NCBI GenBank assembly: GCA_045631845.1 | Contig: JAZQVM010000030.1 | Location: 1-29,333, forward strand | Origin: CAKSHC01 sp045631845 | GTDB lineage: Bacteria; Bacillota; Clostridia; Oscillospirales; UMGS1783 | Length of the DNA: 29,333 nt | Reading direction: 5' to 3' | In this document: one piece after another, positions 7,084 to 13,969 of the stretch | Layout of the letters: each line of letters opens with the position of its first letter | Numbering within the stretch: the first letter of the stretch is position 1 | Notes under the pieces: generated by a model | What the model was told of the DNA's origin: nothing | Seen by the model: only the letters and a program-made list of their open reading frames with translations | Databases searched by the model: none | Made by a program: the position numbers and the translations under genes

Positions 7084-8498
7084 ATACTTACTCCTTTATT
7101 CTTTTTGTAAATTCTCGGCAATAAAAACACAATAAATATACCGATAGCCACACAAATGATTTCAATAAAACTGATAAGTTTGATGGAATTCACGGCGGCA
7201 ACGGGTTCCGTTAAACCACTTTCGACATTTGCTGTAACACGATTGGTAAACAATGGTACAAACACAGCTACACCGAGAGGAGCCGCCAGATCCCTGAAAA
7301 GTCCGTATGTGCCCGTTCCCGAGCCAGCCATTTCGCTGGGCACACCCGATAGAACTACCTTCATAAAAATTGTAGCATTACCGCCCAATCCAAAGCCTAA
7401 AATACCAAGTGCAGCCGCCAGCAACACCACGGAGGAATCGGTGGTAAATAACAGCATAAGCGCACAACCGATACCCGTAAGAGTCAGTGAACCGGCGAGC
7501 ACATATTTCGGCTCATATTTATCTGCAAGAGGTCCTATCAAAACAGAGCCCAAAGCCATTCCGATATACATAATGGAAATAGCGTATCCGGATATAACGG
7601 TGTTTTCCGGTTGCGTGTAGTTGACAAACACAATGATATTCGTCATATTCGCCTGCATAAGCCCTTGTGTCAAAAATAGCGCGAGCACCGAGAAAATGAA
7701 CACCTTGCGTTTCATAAAATTCCATTGCAAAATCGGATTTTCCGCTCTTTTTTCAGCAAATAAAAGGCCGAAAAACGATAGAACTGCTGCTACTAAAATC
7801 AAAACAAACAAATTGGATGACCAACCAAAGTTTTGTCCGAAGGACGGCAGACAAAGAAGAATACCAAAAAATATCAAAACAAATAGCGCACCCAATTTAT
7901 CAAAGCCTTTCAGGGTATTCTGTTTCGATGAAGAATTTATGGGGATTAAAAGGCATAACAAAAAGACAACGGCACAGATACCAACACACACCCACATCAT
8001 AACGCGCCATCCGTAAAACTCAATCAGCAAGCCGCCGAGTGTCGGGCCGAAAATGACGGCGCAGCTTGATATAAGCATATAAAGTGAAAAACCCTTTGCT
8101 TGTTTTTCCGGTGGAAATTCCGTTACGATATAGGACATGACCACAGGCGCTATTGCGGCACTGCCAATGCCAACGATAAAACGCGCAAGCAACATAAAAA
8201 GGAGCGACGGCGCTACAGCAGTTAGAAGATTTCCAAGTAAAAAAACCGCAACACCTATAAGTAATGTGGTTCTTCGCCCGATGACATCTCCCAGTTTACC
8301 AAGTATGGGAGCACCGGTTGCTGTCGATATAGCCATTGCCAGTGCCGTCCAAGTCGTGTTGTTATAATCAAGATTTAAGTTTCTTACAAAGGCAGGACCG
8401 AGTACAGTAGTAAATCCGCCTATAATACCAACAAGAAAGGCTGCGAGAGCAAAAGGTACAAAACCAGACAAATAGTTTGCTCTATTATTTGTATTCAA
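7080..8498 (-). CDS. MFS transporter, DHA2-type (14 TM), partner of the HSDH
   Basis: A membrane protein of about 472 aa with about 14 predicted hydrophobic helices. The MFS signature is GKLGDVIGRRTTLLIG between TM2 and TM3, with ARFIVGIGSAAIAPV (motif B type) and GPTLGGLLIEFYGWR (motif C region). The length and 14-helix plan match the DHA2 (EmrB/QacA) drug:H+ antiporters; the bile-acid transporter BaiG is also an MFS protein of similar size. Coupling to the HSDH (ATGA overlap) suggests it moves bile acids or their oxo products, which is inference. The start is likely TTG at 8498, since GAGGTGA (8504-8510) lies 5 nt before it. A GTG at 8507 is also in frame but lies within that Shine-Dalgarno. 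Confidence 0.75.
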   Translation of the reverse strand: MNTNNRANYLSGFVPFALAAFLVGIIGGFTTVLGPAFVRNLNLDYNNTTWTALAMAISTATGAPILGKLGDVIGRRTTLLIGVAVFLLGNLLTAVAPSLLFMLLARFIVGIGSAAIAPVVMSYIVTEFPPEKQAKGFSLYMLISSCAVIFGPTLGGLLIEFYGWRVMMWVCVGICAVVFLLCLLIPINSSSKQNTLKGFDKLGALFVLIFFGILLCLPSFGQNFGWSSNLFVLILVAAVLSFFGLLFAEKRAENPILQWNFMKRKVFIFSVLALFLTQGLMQANMTNIIVFVNYTQPENTVISGYAISIMYIGMALGSVLIGPLADKYEPKYVLAGSLTLTGIGCALMLLFTTDSSVVLLAAALGILGFGLGGNATIFMKVVLSGVPSEMAGSGTGTYGLFRDLAAPLGVAVFVPLFTNRVTANVESGLTEPVAAVNSIKLISFIEIICVAIGIFIVFLLPRIYKKNKGVSI

Positions 8499-8521
8499 AA
8501 AAATCACCTCGTTCTGTGGAT

Positions 8522-8539
8522 AGTATAACCTGTTATGAT
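8522..8539. promoter_or_regulatory. Palindrome over divergent -10 boxes (MFS-HSDH / ahpC)
   Basis: ATAAC-CT-GTTAT at 8525-8536 is a 5+5 bp inverted repeat. It overlaps TATACT on the minus strand (8522-8527, candidate -10 for the MFS gene) and TATGAT on the plus strand (8534-8539, candidate -10 for ahpC). The -35 elements are poor on both sides, as in activator- or repressor-controlled promoters. The regulator is unknown. Confidence 0.35.
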
Positions 8540-8605
8540 GTATTTATTTGTTCATCTGCGGGCATACTTTGGATGAAGTAACAAATATCAATAAGGAGAA
8601 TAACT

Positions 8606-9169
8606 ATGTCAATCATTAACAAAGAGGTTTCCGATTTTAAAACCAATGCCTTTCACGCCGGAGAGTTCAAAACAGTTTCTAAGGAAGATATTCTCGGCAA
8701 ATGGAGCGTTTTCTTTTTCTATCCTGCCGACTTTACCTTTGTTTGTCCCACAGAACTTGAAGATTTGGCAAACAAATACGAAGAATTCAGAAACATAGGC
8801 TGTGAGGTGTATTCCGTATCCACCGACACGCATTTTGTTCATAAAGCATGGCACGATGCTTCCGAGCGCATTAAAAAGATCACTTATCCTATGCTTGCTG
8901 ATCCCACGCATGCGATCTCAAAGGATTTTGAGGTTCTCATTGAGTCTGACGGCTTGGCTGAGCGCGGCACCTTTATCATCAATCCCGAAGGCAAAATTGT
9001 AGGCTACGAGGTAACGGCGGGAAACGTCGGCAGAAACGCCGAGGAGCTTTTCCGCAAAGTACAGGCATGCCAATTCGTTCATGCGCACGGTGATCAGGTG
9101 TGCCCTGCCAACTGGAAGCCGGGTGCCGAGACGTTAAAACCCAGTCTTGACCTTGTGGGCCAGTTGTAA
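8606..9169 (+). CDS. ahpC: Alkyl hydroperoxide reductase subunit C (peroxiredoxin)
   Basis: A 187-aa typical 2-Cys peroxiredoxin of the AhpC/Prx1 class and of usual length. The peroxidatic Cys47 is in DFTFVCPTE and the resolving Cys166 in QVCPANW; RGTFIINPEGKI and GRNAEELFRK are standard core motifs. It reduces hydrogen peroxide, organic peroxides and peroxynitrite in the cytoplasm and is re-reduced by an AhpF-type disulfide reductase, here the next gene, whose ATG overlaps this stop (TAATG). AAGGAG lies about 8 nt before the ATG. Divergent from the MFS-HSDH operon across a 107-bp gap holding a shared palindrome. Gut anaerobes use this pair against oxygen. Confidence 0.95.
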   Translation: MSIINKEVSDFKTNAFHAGEFKTVSKEDILGKWSVFFFYPADFTFVCPTELEDLANKYEEFRNIGCEVYSVSTDTHFVHKAWHDASERIKKITYPMLADPTHAISKDFEVLIESDGLAERGTFIINPEGKIVGYEVTAGNVGRNAEELFRKVQACQFVHAHGDQVCPANWKPGAETLKPSLDLVGQL

Positions 9170-10836
9170 TGGGGAGCACAAAAAACTATACCCCCGATAA
9201 TTTATACGATGTGGTCGTAGTTGGCGGCGGCCCTGCGGGGCTCACTGCCGCGCTCTATCTGGCAAGGGCAAAATACCGCGTATTAGTCCTCGAAAAAGAG
9301 CAGTTCGGCGGACAGATCACCATCACAAACGAAGTGGTAAATTATCCAGGAATTGGAAAAGCAAGTGGCAAGACACTCACCGAAACGATGCGTCGTCAGG
9401 CGGAAGCCTTCGGAGCCGAGTGTCTGTTGGCAGAAGCCTCCAGCTTAGATATAGAGGGCGATGTAAAAACCGTTCATACCAACCGCGGTGATTATAACTG
9501 TTTCGGTATTTTAATTGCAACCGGTGCGCATCCGAGAATGATCGGTTTTAAGGGTGAAGAAGAGCACAAGGGACGTGGCGTGGCGTATTGCGCCACCTGC
9601 GACGGAGAATTTTTTACCGGAAAAGAGATCTTTGTTGTCGGCGGCGGTTATGCCGCCGCCGAGGAAAGCGTATTCTTAACGAAATTTGCCCGTCATGTAA
9701 CCATTCTTATTCGCACTGATGATTTCACCTGTGCTGCAGCGGTAGCAGAGCCGGCTAAAAAACACGACAAAATCACCATCTTGAATAACACGATTGTGGA
9801 AGAAGTAGCGGGCGAAAACGGGCTTGATTATATCCGCTATAAAAACACAAAAACGGATGAGATTACCGAATACCGTGCAGACGCCGGCGACACCTTCGGC
9901 GTATTTGTGTTTGCCGGATATTCTCCCGATACGGCGCTGATTAAGGGCATTGCCGAGCTGAATGAGCAAGGCTATGTTATCACCGACTCGGCGCAAAAAA
10001 CCAGCATGGATGGACTGTATGCCGCCGGTGACGTATGCATTAAACCGCTTAGGCAGGTCGTCACGGCAACCGGAGACGGCGCTTTGGCGGCTACGGAGCT
10101 TGAAAAATATGTGGCAACCATACAGAGAAAAACGGGCTTGCGACCAAAACCGCCCGTCGCCAAAGAGCCGGATGAATCCACTGTAAGCGAAGGCTCTCAC
10201 ACAACAGATAATTCAAGCGAAACCTTTACGGCTGAGATGAAAGAGCAGTTAAACGGCGTTTTCAGTAAGATGGAACACAATTTGCTACTCAAGCTTTTTC
10301 TTGATAACCGACCTATTTCTACAGAGTTAGAAAGTTTTATAACAAAACTTGCAGAACTATCGGACAAGCTCGCAGTGACGGTTGCCGAAAGAAACGACTC
10401 GAGCAACGGGGCGCCTTGTGTTCGGGTTTATCTTGAAAACGGCGAGGATACCGGTATTGCATTTCACGGTGTACCAGGCGGACACGAGTTCACATCCTTT
10501 ATTCTTGGTCTTTACAACGCTTCCGGTCCCGGGCAAAAAATCGACAATCAGACCCACCAAGAAATTAGAGATATTAAGCATTCAGTGGATATGAAGGTAT
10601 TGGTATCATTATCCTGTACAATGTGTCCCGATCTGGTCGTTGCCTGTCAACGCATCGCAACAGAAAATCCCAATATCCGTGCCGAAGCATACGATCTTCA
10701 GCATTTTGAAGAACTCAAAAACAAATACAATGTGATGAGCGTGCCTTGCCTGGTTATTAATGATGATACGGTTTCATTCGGTAAGAAAAATATAAATCAA
10801 ATTATAGAGTTGATTAGTCACATTAAAAACATTTGA
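9169..10836 (+). CDS. ahpF: AhpF-like disulfide reductase with reversed domain order
   Basis: A 555-aa flavoprotein. Residues 1 to about 320 form a thioredoxin-reductase module: FAD motif VVGGGPAGLTAALYLARA, NADPH motif VVGGGYAAAEES (about 156), redox pair CATC (Cys141, Cys144) and the second FAD motif GLYAAGDVC. A linker of about 30 residues leads to a C-terminal double thioredoxin-like domain with the redox pair CTMC (Cys483, Cys486) and a cis-Pro motif SVPCL. Enterobacterial AhpF has the same parts in the opposite order (thioredoxin-like domain first). The likely path is NADPH or NADH to FAD to CATC to CTMC to AhpC, as the overlap with ahpC implies. An alternative is a TrxR-glutaredoxin fusion serving other partners. 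Confidence 0.85.
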   Translation: MGSTKNYTPDNLYDVVVVGGGPAGLTAALYLARAKYRVLVLEKEQFGGQITITNEVVNYPGIGKASGKTLTETMRRQAEAFGAECLLAEASSLDIEGDVKTVHTNRGDYNCFGILIATGAHPRMIGFKGEEEHKGRGVAYCATCDGEFFTGKEIFVVGGGYAAAEESVFLTKFARHVTILIRTDDFTCAAAVAEPAKKHDKITILNNTIVEEVAGENGLDYIRYKNTKTDEITEYRADAGDTFGVFVFAGYSPDTALIKGIAELNEQGYVITDSAQKTSMDGLYAAGDVCIKPLRQVVTATGDGALAATELEKYVATIQRKTGLRPKPPVAKEPDESTVSEGSHTTDNSSETFTAEMKEQLNGVFSKMEHNLLLKLFLDNRPISTELESFITKLAELSDKLAVTVAERNDSSNGAPCVRVYLENGEDTGIAFHGVPGGHEFTSFILGLYNASGPGQKIDNQTHQEIRDIKHSVDMKVLVSLSCTMCPDLVVACQRIATENPNIRAEAYDLQHFEELKNKYNVMSVPCLVINDDTVSFGKKNINQIIELISHIKNI

Positions 10837-10918
10837 TATTTAACTATTATACCGCTTGAAGAAGGAACTCATCCGGTTTCTGCACTCTCTTAATTTCGCA
10901 GACAAACTGAATTCTCAG

Positions 10919-11227
10919 TCAAAGGCACATTTCACTTTTGAAATGTGCCTTTGCAATGATTATACAAAATACATCCCAAGATTTCAGTATACAATTATTA
11001 TGCCTACTCTTCTTCAGAAGAAAACAGAGACTCGACGATCTCTGCCCCACCTTTATAAAAATTCTTAAATTGAGATCTTCTGTCACCTGAATCGAATTCA
11101 CAATTCGGTGAATGATTGCATCATCAAACTCGGTCATTACCGGCTTCATCTGTTTTGTGTAATTTTCGATTCGTTCAATTTCTTTCCTGGCTTTTTCATT
11201 ACACTTTATTCTCCACTTTTGGGGCCC
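10919..11227 (-). pseudogene. Serine-recombinase C-terminal relic
   Basis: The frame is open from a TAG at 11228-11230 down to 10919. It reads WRIKCNEKARKEIERIENYT, then FDDAIIHRIVNSIQV and LRIFIKVG. This pattern (helical coiled-coil, then FDxxxxxxLVxxIxV and a beta strand) is the usual end of large serine recombinases of conjugative and phage elements. The N-terminal catalytic resolvase domain and any start codon are absent, and the end runs into the ahpF terminator. It is a relic, probably of an element once integrated beside the pilus locus. Assignment from pattern only. Confidence 0.35.
10921..10952 (+). terminator. Terminator of ahpC-ahpF
   Basis: A 14-bp perfect stem (10921-10934 with 10939-10952) with loop CTTT, ending in CCTTT. 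The T-tract is short and partly inside the stem. Confidence 0.6.
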
Positions 11228-11241
11228 CTATGAAATAAGAA

Positions 11242-11267
11242 AAGCACCCATCCGGAGATAGGTGCTT
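11242..11267 (-). terminator. Terminator left of the pilus operon
   Basis: On the minus strand, AAGCACC pairs with GGTGCTT (11261-11267 with 11242-11248), with an inner ATC/GAT, followed by TTCTTATTT. It could end the sortase operon about 300 nt downstream of its last stop, or a separate small RNA. Confidence 0.6.
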
Positions 11268-11402
11268 GACAATTACTGTTTTGTGCTAACAGACGAATGT
11301 GTAACTACATCCTACCATCAGGTATTGCTTTAACCGCTTGGTATGTAGTAATACATACTTTTCTATATGTTTGTCTGTTCACAAAGCAATGATATTAAGT
11401 TT
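11242..11402 (-). ncRNA. Candidate structured small RNA or structured 3' UTR
   Basis: The minus strand forms an imperfect inverted repeat over 11280-11385. The closing stem is TTTGTGAACAGAC with GTCTGTT-AG-CACAAA; the inner stem is ACTACATACCA with TGGT-AGG-ATGTAGT; the apical loop is about 20 nt. It is followed by the terminator at 11242-11267. Upstream, TTGAAA (11432-11437) and TAAAAA (11409-11414) are 17 nt apart and would start a transcript near 11402. No protein-coding frame is visible in the 345 bp between the terminator and the sortase. I do not recognise an Rfam class. It may instead be part of the pilus operon 3' UTR. Confidence 0.3.
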
Positions 11403-11486
11403 GGGTTATTTTTAACACAAAACTTTCCAAGTTTCAAGTATAAAAGTGTAATAATTTGTCCGTTTTGAAAATAGCGATTTTAAATA

Positions 11487-11518
11487 TGCTAAAACACCTT
11501 TTTTATAGAAAAATATGC
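11487..11518 (-). repeat. AT-rich repeat, left flank of the pilus island
   Basis: On the minus strand this reads GCATATTTTT...GTTTTAGCA over 32 bp. A related 33-bp copy with the same ends lies in plus orientation at 20576-20608, so the pilus genes are bracketed by inverted, imperfect copies. Confidence 0.35.
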
Positions 11519-11572
11519 TGTTTTATCGATTTAAAACCTCCTATTGCTTTTTGAAAATTAACGGACACAGTA

Positions 11573-12160
11573 TCAGTTACTATCCTTAACAACATTACAA
11601 CGCACTGTAACACGGCTGCCGCCACCTATGGTGCAAGTATATAACGAAAGATCAAATCCGCTTGTAATCATTTCTTTTGTTGCATTTTTGGGCAGGGTTT
11701 CCAATATCACAACTTCGTAATAGTGCGCTGTTCCCCATACATCGGTAAACACAACAACATCACCCGCTTGTAATTCCGATAACCTGCCAAAATGTGCTTT
11801 ATAATTATGAGCGGCGATCACAAAATCCTTTTCGTAATAAGATCCGTAATAATGACACGGCGCTTTCTTTAACTTTGCATAGCTCCAATCTGTAAAAACA
11901 GGCATTTCTAATTCTAAAACAGGAATCGAAAGAACGCCGATACACTCATAGCCATCTACTTTAACAGTAGACATCTTTGGCCTAGAATCATTTTGTTCGG
12001 TATTTTTCTCATCGATCACACTTTGAACATTTTCCAGCAAAGACTCGGTAACCTTTGCGGCATTTTCTGATTCCCAGCGGTTATACACCACAAAGCCAAC
12101 AGAACACAGCAGGCAAACCACGCCAAGTAAAATGCAGATAGCACCTATCCATTTACGCAT
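11573..12160 (-). CDS. Second sortase of the pilus operon (class D/B-like)
   Basis: A 195-aa membrane-anchored transpeptidase. It has an N-terminal signal anchor (about residues 4-26) and the catalytic residues His118 (IAAHNY), Cys176 (LYTC) and Arg183 (GGGSRVTV), in the order of active sortases. It lacks the C-terminal membrane segment and lid region of pilin polymerases, so it more likely anchors finished pili or the minor pilin to the wall. The ATG at 12160 is chosen because AGAGGAAG precedes it and it overlaps the minor-pilin stop by 8 nt; an upstream start at 12202 would add 14 residues encoded inside that gene. It is the last gene of the operon. The exact class is uncertain. Confidence 0.8.
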   Translation of the reverse strand: MRKWIGAICILLGVVCLLCSVGFVVYNRWESENAAKVTESLLENVQSVIDEKNTEQNDSRPKMSTVKVDGYECIGVLSIPVLELEMPVFTDWSYAKLKKAPCHYYGSYYEKDFVIAAHNYKAHFGRLSELQAGDVVVFTDVWGTAHYYEVVILETLPKNATKEMITSGFDLSLYTCTIGGGSRVTVRCNVVKDSN

Positions 12161-13028
12161 TTGTCTTCCTCTTTTTCTGCAAGAGCACAACCCCTGCCGC
12201 AATTAAAAGCATACCACTGGCTGCCAACACAGAAATCGGCCACATTAACTGACCTGTTTGTATTAAGGTTGAGGTATTTATAACTGTGAAAACGTAATCA
12301 TTTTGCTTATAGGTCGCAGTAAAACCTTTTGGCACATCCACCTCTTTGATGCTGTAGGCATCACTTTCAGGCATATCGTTATAGGTTATCTGCCAATTGT
12401 TATCCTTGCTGAGCGTTGCCGTTTTAACAACGTTTCCGTCTTTAAGCAACTGAACTTTGACATTTTCCGTTGCCTCGGTGGATTCATCGGTATTCCACAC
12501 CTTTTTTATGGTGATAGAAGTCAGTTTTGAAACCTCTGTTTTTGGGGAAGCGTTTACTTCGTACACATATCCCCCATTCTTTTCATTGGGGACTGTTACA
12601 AGGAAGGGTGTGCAAGGTGCAAAGCCTTCTACCGCATCCGTCTGCTTGACAAAATACAGTCCTAATGGAATCTCATCGCACAACGCCGTCCCATCAGCAT
12701 TAGTTGTCATTTTAGTAGAAGGTACGCTATGCTGCGATACAAACGCACCAAGCTTTGTAGCAAGTGACGTATCATCGATTGCGGCGTCAAACTGTTTGAA
12801 ATCTTCGGTGTAGTCATAAATCAAATTTCCGTCTGCATCCATTACAACAGTTGCAATATAATATACGCTAAGTTCTGCACCAACAATTGGTTCATTTTGT
12901 TTTTGCTCGATAAGTGTAACAGATATAGAACCAGTTTGAGTTGAGTCAAATTCTTCGGCAAAAACCGTATAAGAACAAGTTAAAAGCAGTAATATTGTTA
13001 CGCAAAAGGTTATGATTTTACGGTGCAC
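12153..13028 (-). CDS. Minor pilin with LIQTG sorting signal
   Basis: A 291-aa secreted surface protein. The start is taken as GTG at 13028, 7 nt after the perfect AAGGAGGT at 13036-13043; the earlier ATG at 13067 would lie deep in the sortase C gene. The signal peptide is about residues 4-25 (ending TVFAEE). Two Cna-B/SpaA-like beta domains follow, with isopeptide features: VGAELSVYYIA with LGLYFVKQ (E replaced by Q), and ITIKKVWNTDES with YSIKEVDVPKGF. The C-terminus is LIQTGQLMWP (residues 255-264), a hydrophobic helix, then KKRK. The sorting motif has Ile where LPxTG has Pro. It likely serves as the pilus base or cell-wall anchor subunit. Confidence 0.8.
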   Translation of the reverse strand: MHRKIITFCVTILLLLTCSYTVFAEEFDSTQTGSISVTLIEQKQNEPIVGAELSVYYIATVVMDADGNLIYDYTEDFKQFDAAIDDTSLATKLGAFVSQHSVPSTKMTTNADGTALCDEIPLGLYFVKQTDAVEGFAPCTPFLVTVPNEKNGGYVYEVNASPKTEVSKLTSITIKKVWNTDESTEATENVKVQLLKDGNVVKTATLSKDNNWQITYNDMPESDAYSIKEVDVPKGFTATYKQNDYVFTVINTSTLIQTGQLMWPISVLAASGMLLIAAGVVLLQKKRKTNA

Positions 13029-13890
13029 TTTTCGTACCTCCTTCCTCTTTTTTCTTTTGCTGTCCATTCTTGGGCGGCTCTCTATACTTCACAAGCAAGT
13101 GAATCAGCAACACCAGAAGCATCGGTGCGGCAACTGCAGGTGTTACCAGCAACGGCTCGATGCGGAATGCCTCGTTAGAAACGTAGATAACAGGCTTTTC
13201 TTTAATGGTTTCTATTCTAGTACCACGCACCAACAAACGATGGGTATTGATTCCATAAGGGGTGCAAGTAAACAAGGTGCAGTAGTCACCGCCTTCAATG
13301 ATCTGCAGATCAGAAATATCCGTCGGTTCGATTACTTTTATAAGGTCGACCTGATAGGTCAGCACCTGATCCAATACAACGATTTGGAAAGTATCTCCAA
13401 TTTCCATTCTATCAAGGTCAGTGAATAACTTAGCACTCGGAAGACCTCTGTGGGCAGACATAACGCTGTGGGTGTTTTCGCCGCCTACAGGCAAACTGCT
13501 TCCCTCTAAATGACCTACACCTCTGTTGAGCACATCGTCCGATGTGCCGTGGTAAATTGGAAGCTCAACGCCAATGCGGTCGATTTTAAGATAGCCGATC
13601 ATATCATTATCGGTTATGCGCAGAGTATCGTAGTAACCAGGTACATTTTTATAATCCATCAACGGATAATTTGTTTCATATAACGCCTTGTTGTAAGCAT
13701 GGGCACGTTCAAAAATAGCATTGTAGTCATTTTCATCAAGGTTATCCAAAACAGATTCATAATCAGTAATTGCACGGCTTTGAGTCTTGCTATTCCAGAA
13801 ATCACTGAATGCAGGATATAACAGAATGCAGATACCTACCAAAAAACCAAGGATTAAAAAGATCACTGTTTTATGTTTTCTCATAGGCAT
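13018..13890 (-). CDS. Class C (pilin-polymerising) sortase
   Basis: A 290-aa class C sortase. It has an N-terminal membrane segment (about 8-26), core motifs LPIYHGTSDDVLNRGVGHLEG and SSLPVGG, catalytic His147 (SAHRGLPSAKLF), Cys209 (TLFTCTPYGINTHR) and Arg218, and a second C-terminal membrane segment (about 245-265) with a basic cytoplasmic tail. This is the usual topology of pilin polymerases, which join pilin subunits by Lys-to-Thr isopeptide bonds. I see no DP(F/W) lid motif between the N-terminal helix and the core. AGAAAGGAG precedes the ATG. It follows the backbone pilin across a strong stem-loop and overlaps the minor pilin by 11 nt. Confidence 0.92.
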   Translation of the reverse strand: MPMRKHKTVIFLILGFLVGICILLYPAFSDFWNSKTQSRAITDYESVLDNLDENDYNAIFERAHAYNKALYETNYPLMDYKNVPGYYDTLRITDNDMIGYLKIDRIGVELPIYHGTSDDVLNRGVGHLEGSSLPVGGENTHSVMSAHRGLPSAKLFTDLDRMEIGDTFQIVVLDQVLTYQVDLIKVIEPTDISDLQIIEGGDYCTLFTCTPYGINTHRLLVRGTRIETIKEKPVIYVSNEAFRIEPLLVTPAVAAPMLLVLLIHLLVKYREPPKNGQQKKKEEGGTKSAP

Positions 13891-13913
13891 CTCCTTTCTG
13901 TCATACTTTTAAT

Positions 13914-13941
13914 GGGAGGAGAGAAGATTTTCTCTCCTCCC
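13914..13941 (-). promoter_or_regulatory. Intercistronic stem-loop between pilin and sortase genes
   Basis: A perfect 12-bp stem (13914-13925 with 13930-13941) with a 4-nt loop, 28 nt after the pilin stop. No U-run follows on the minus strand (ATTAAAAG), so it looks like an mRNA-stabilising or partial-termination element that would raise pilin over sortase expression. Confidence 0.6.
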
Positions 13942-13969
13942 ACTTAGTATCTTTTTGTAAGTTTAAGAA

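Noticed and set aside
7080..8498. Naming the MFS gene baiG
   Set aside because: Same superfamily and size as BaiG, but no other bai genes are in view and I cannot separate it from drug exporters by sequence alone.
13028..13067. Start of the minor pilin at the ATG at 13067
   Set aside because: No Shine-Dalgarno there, and it lies inside the sortase gene; the GTG at 13028 has a perfect AAGGAGGT and leaves a proper signal peptide.
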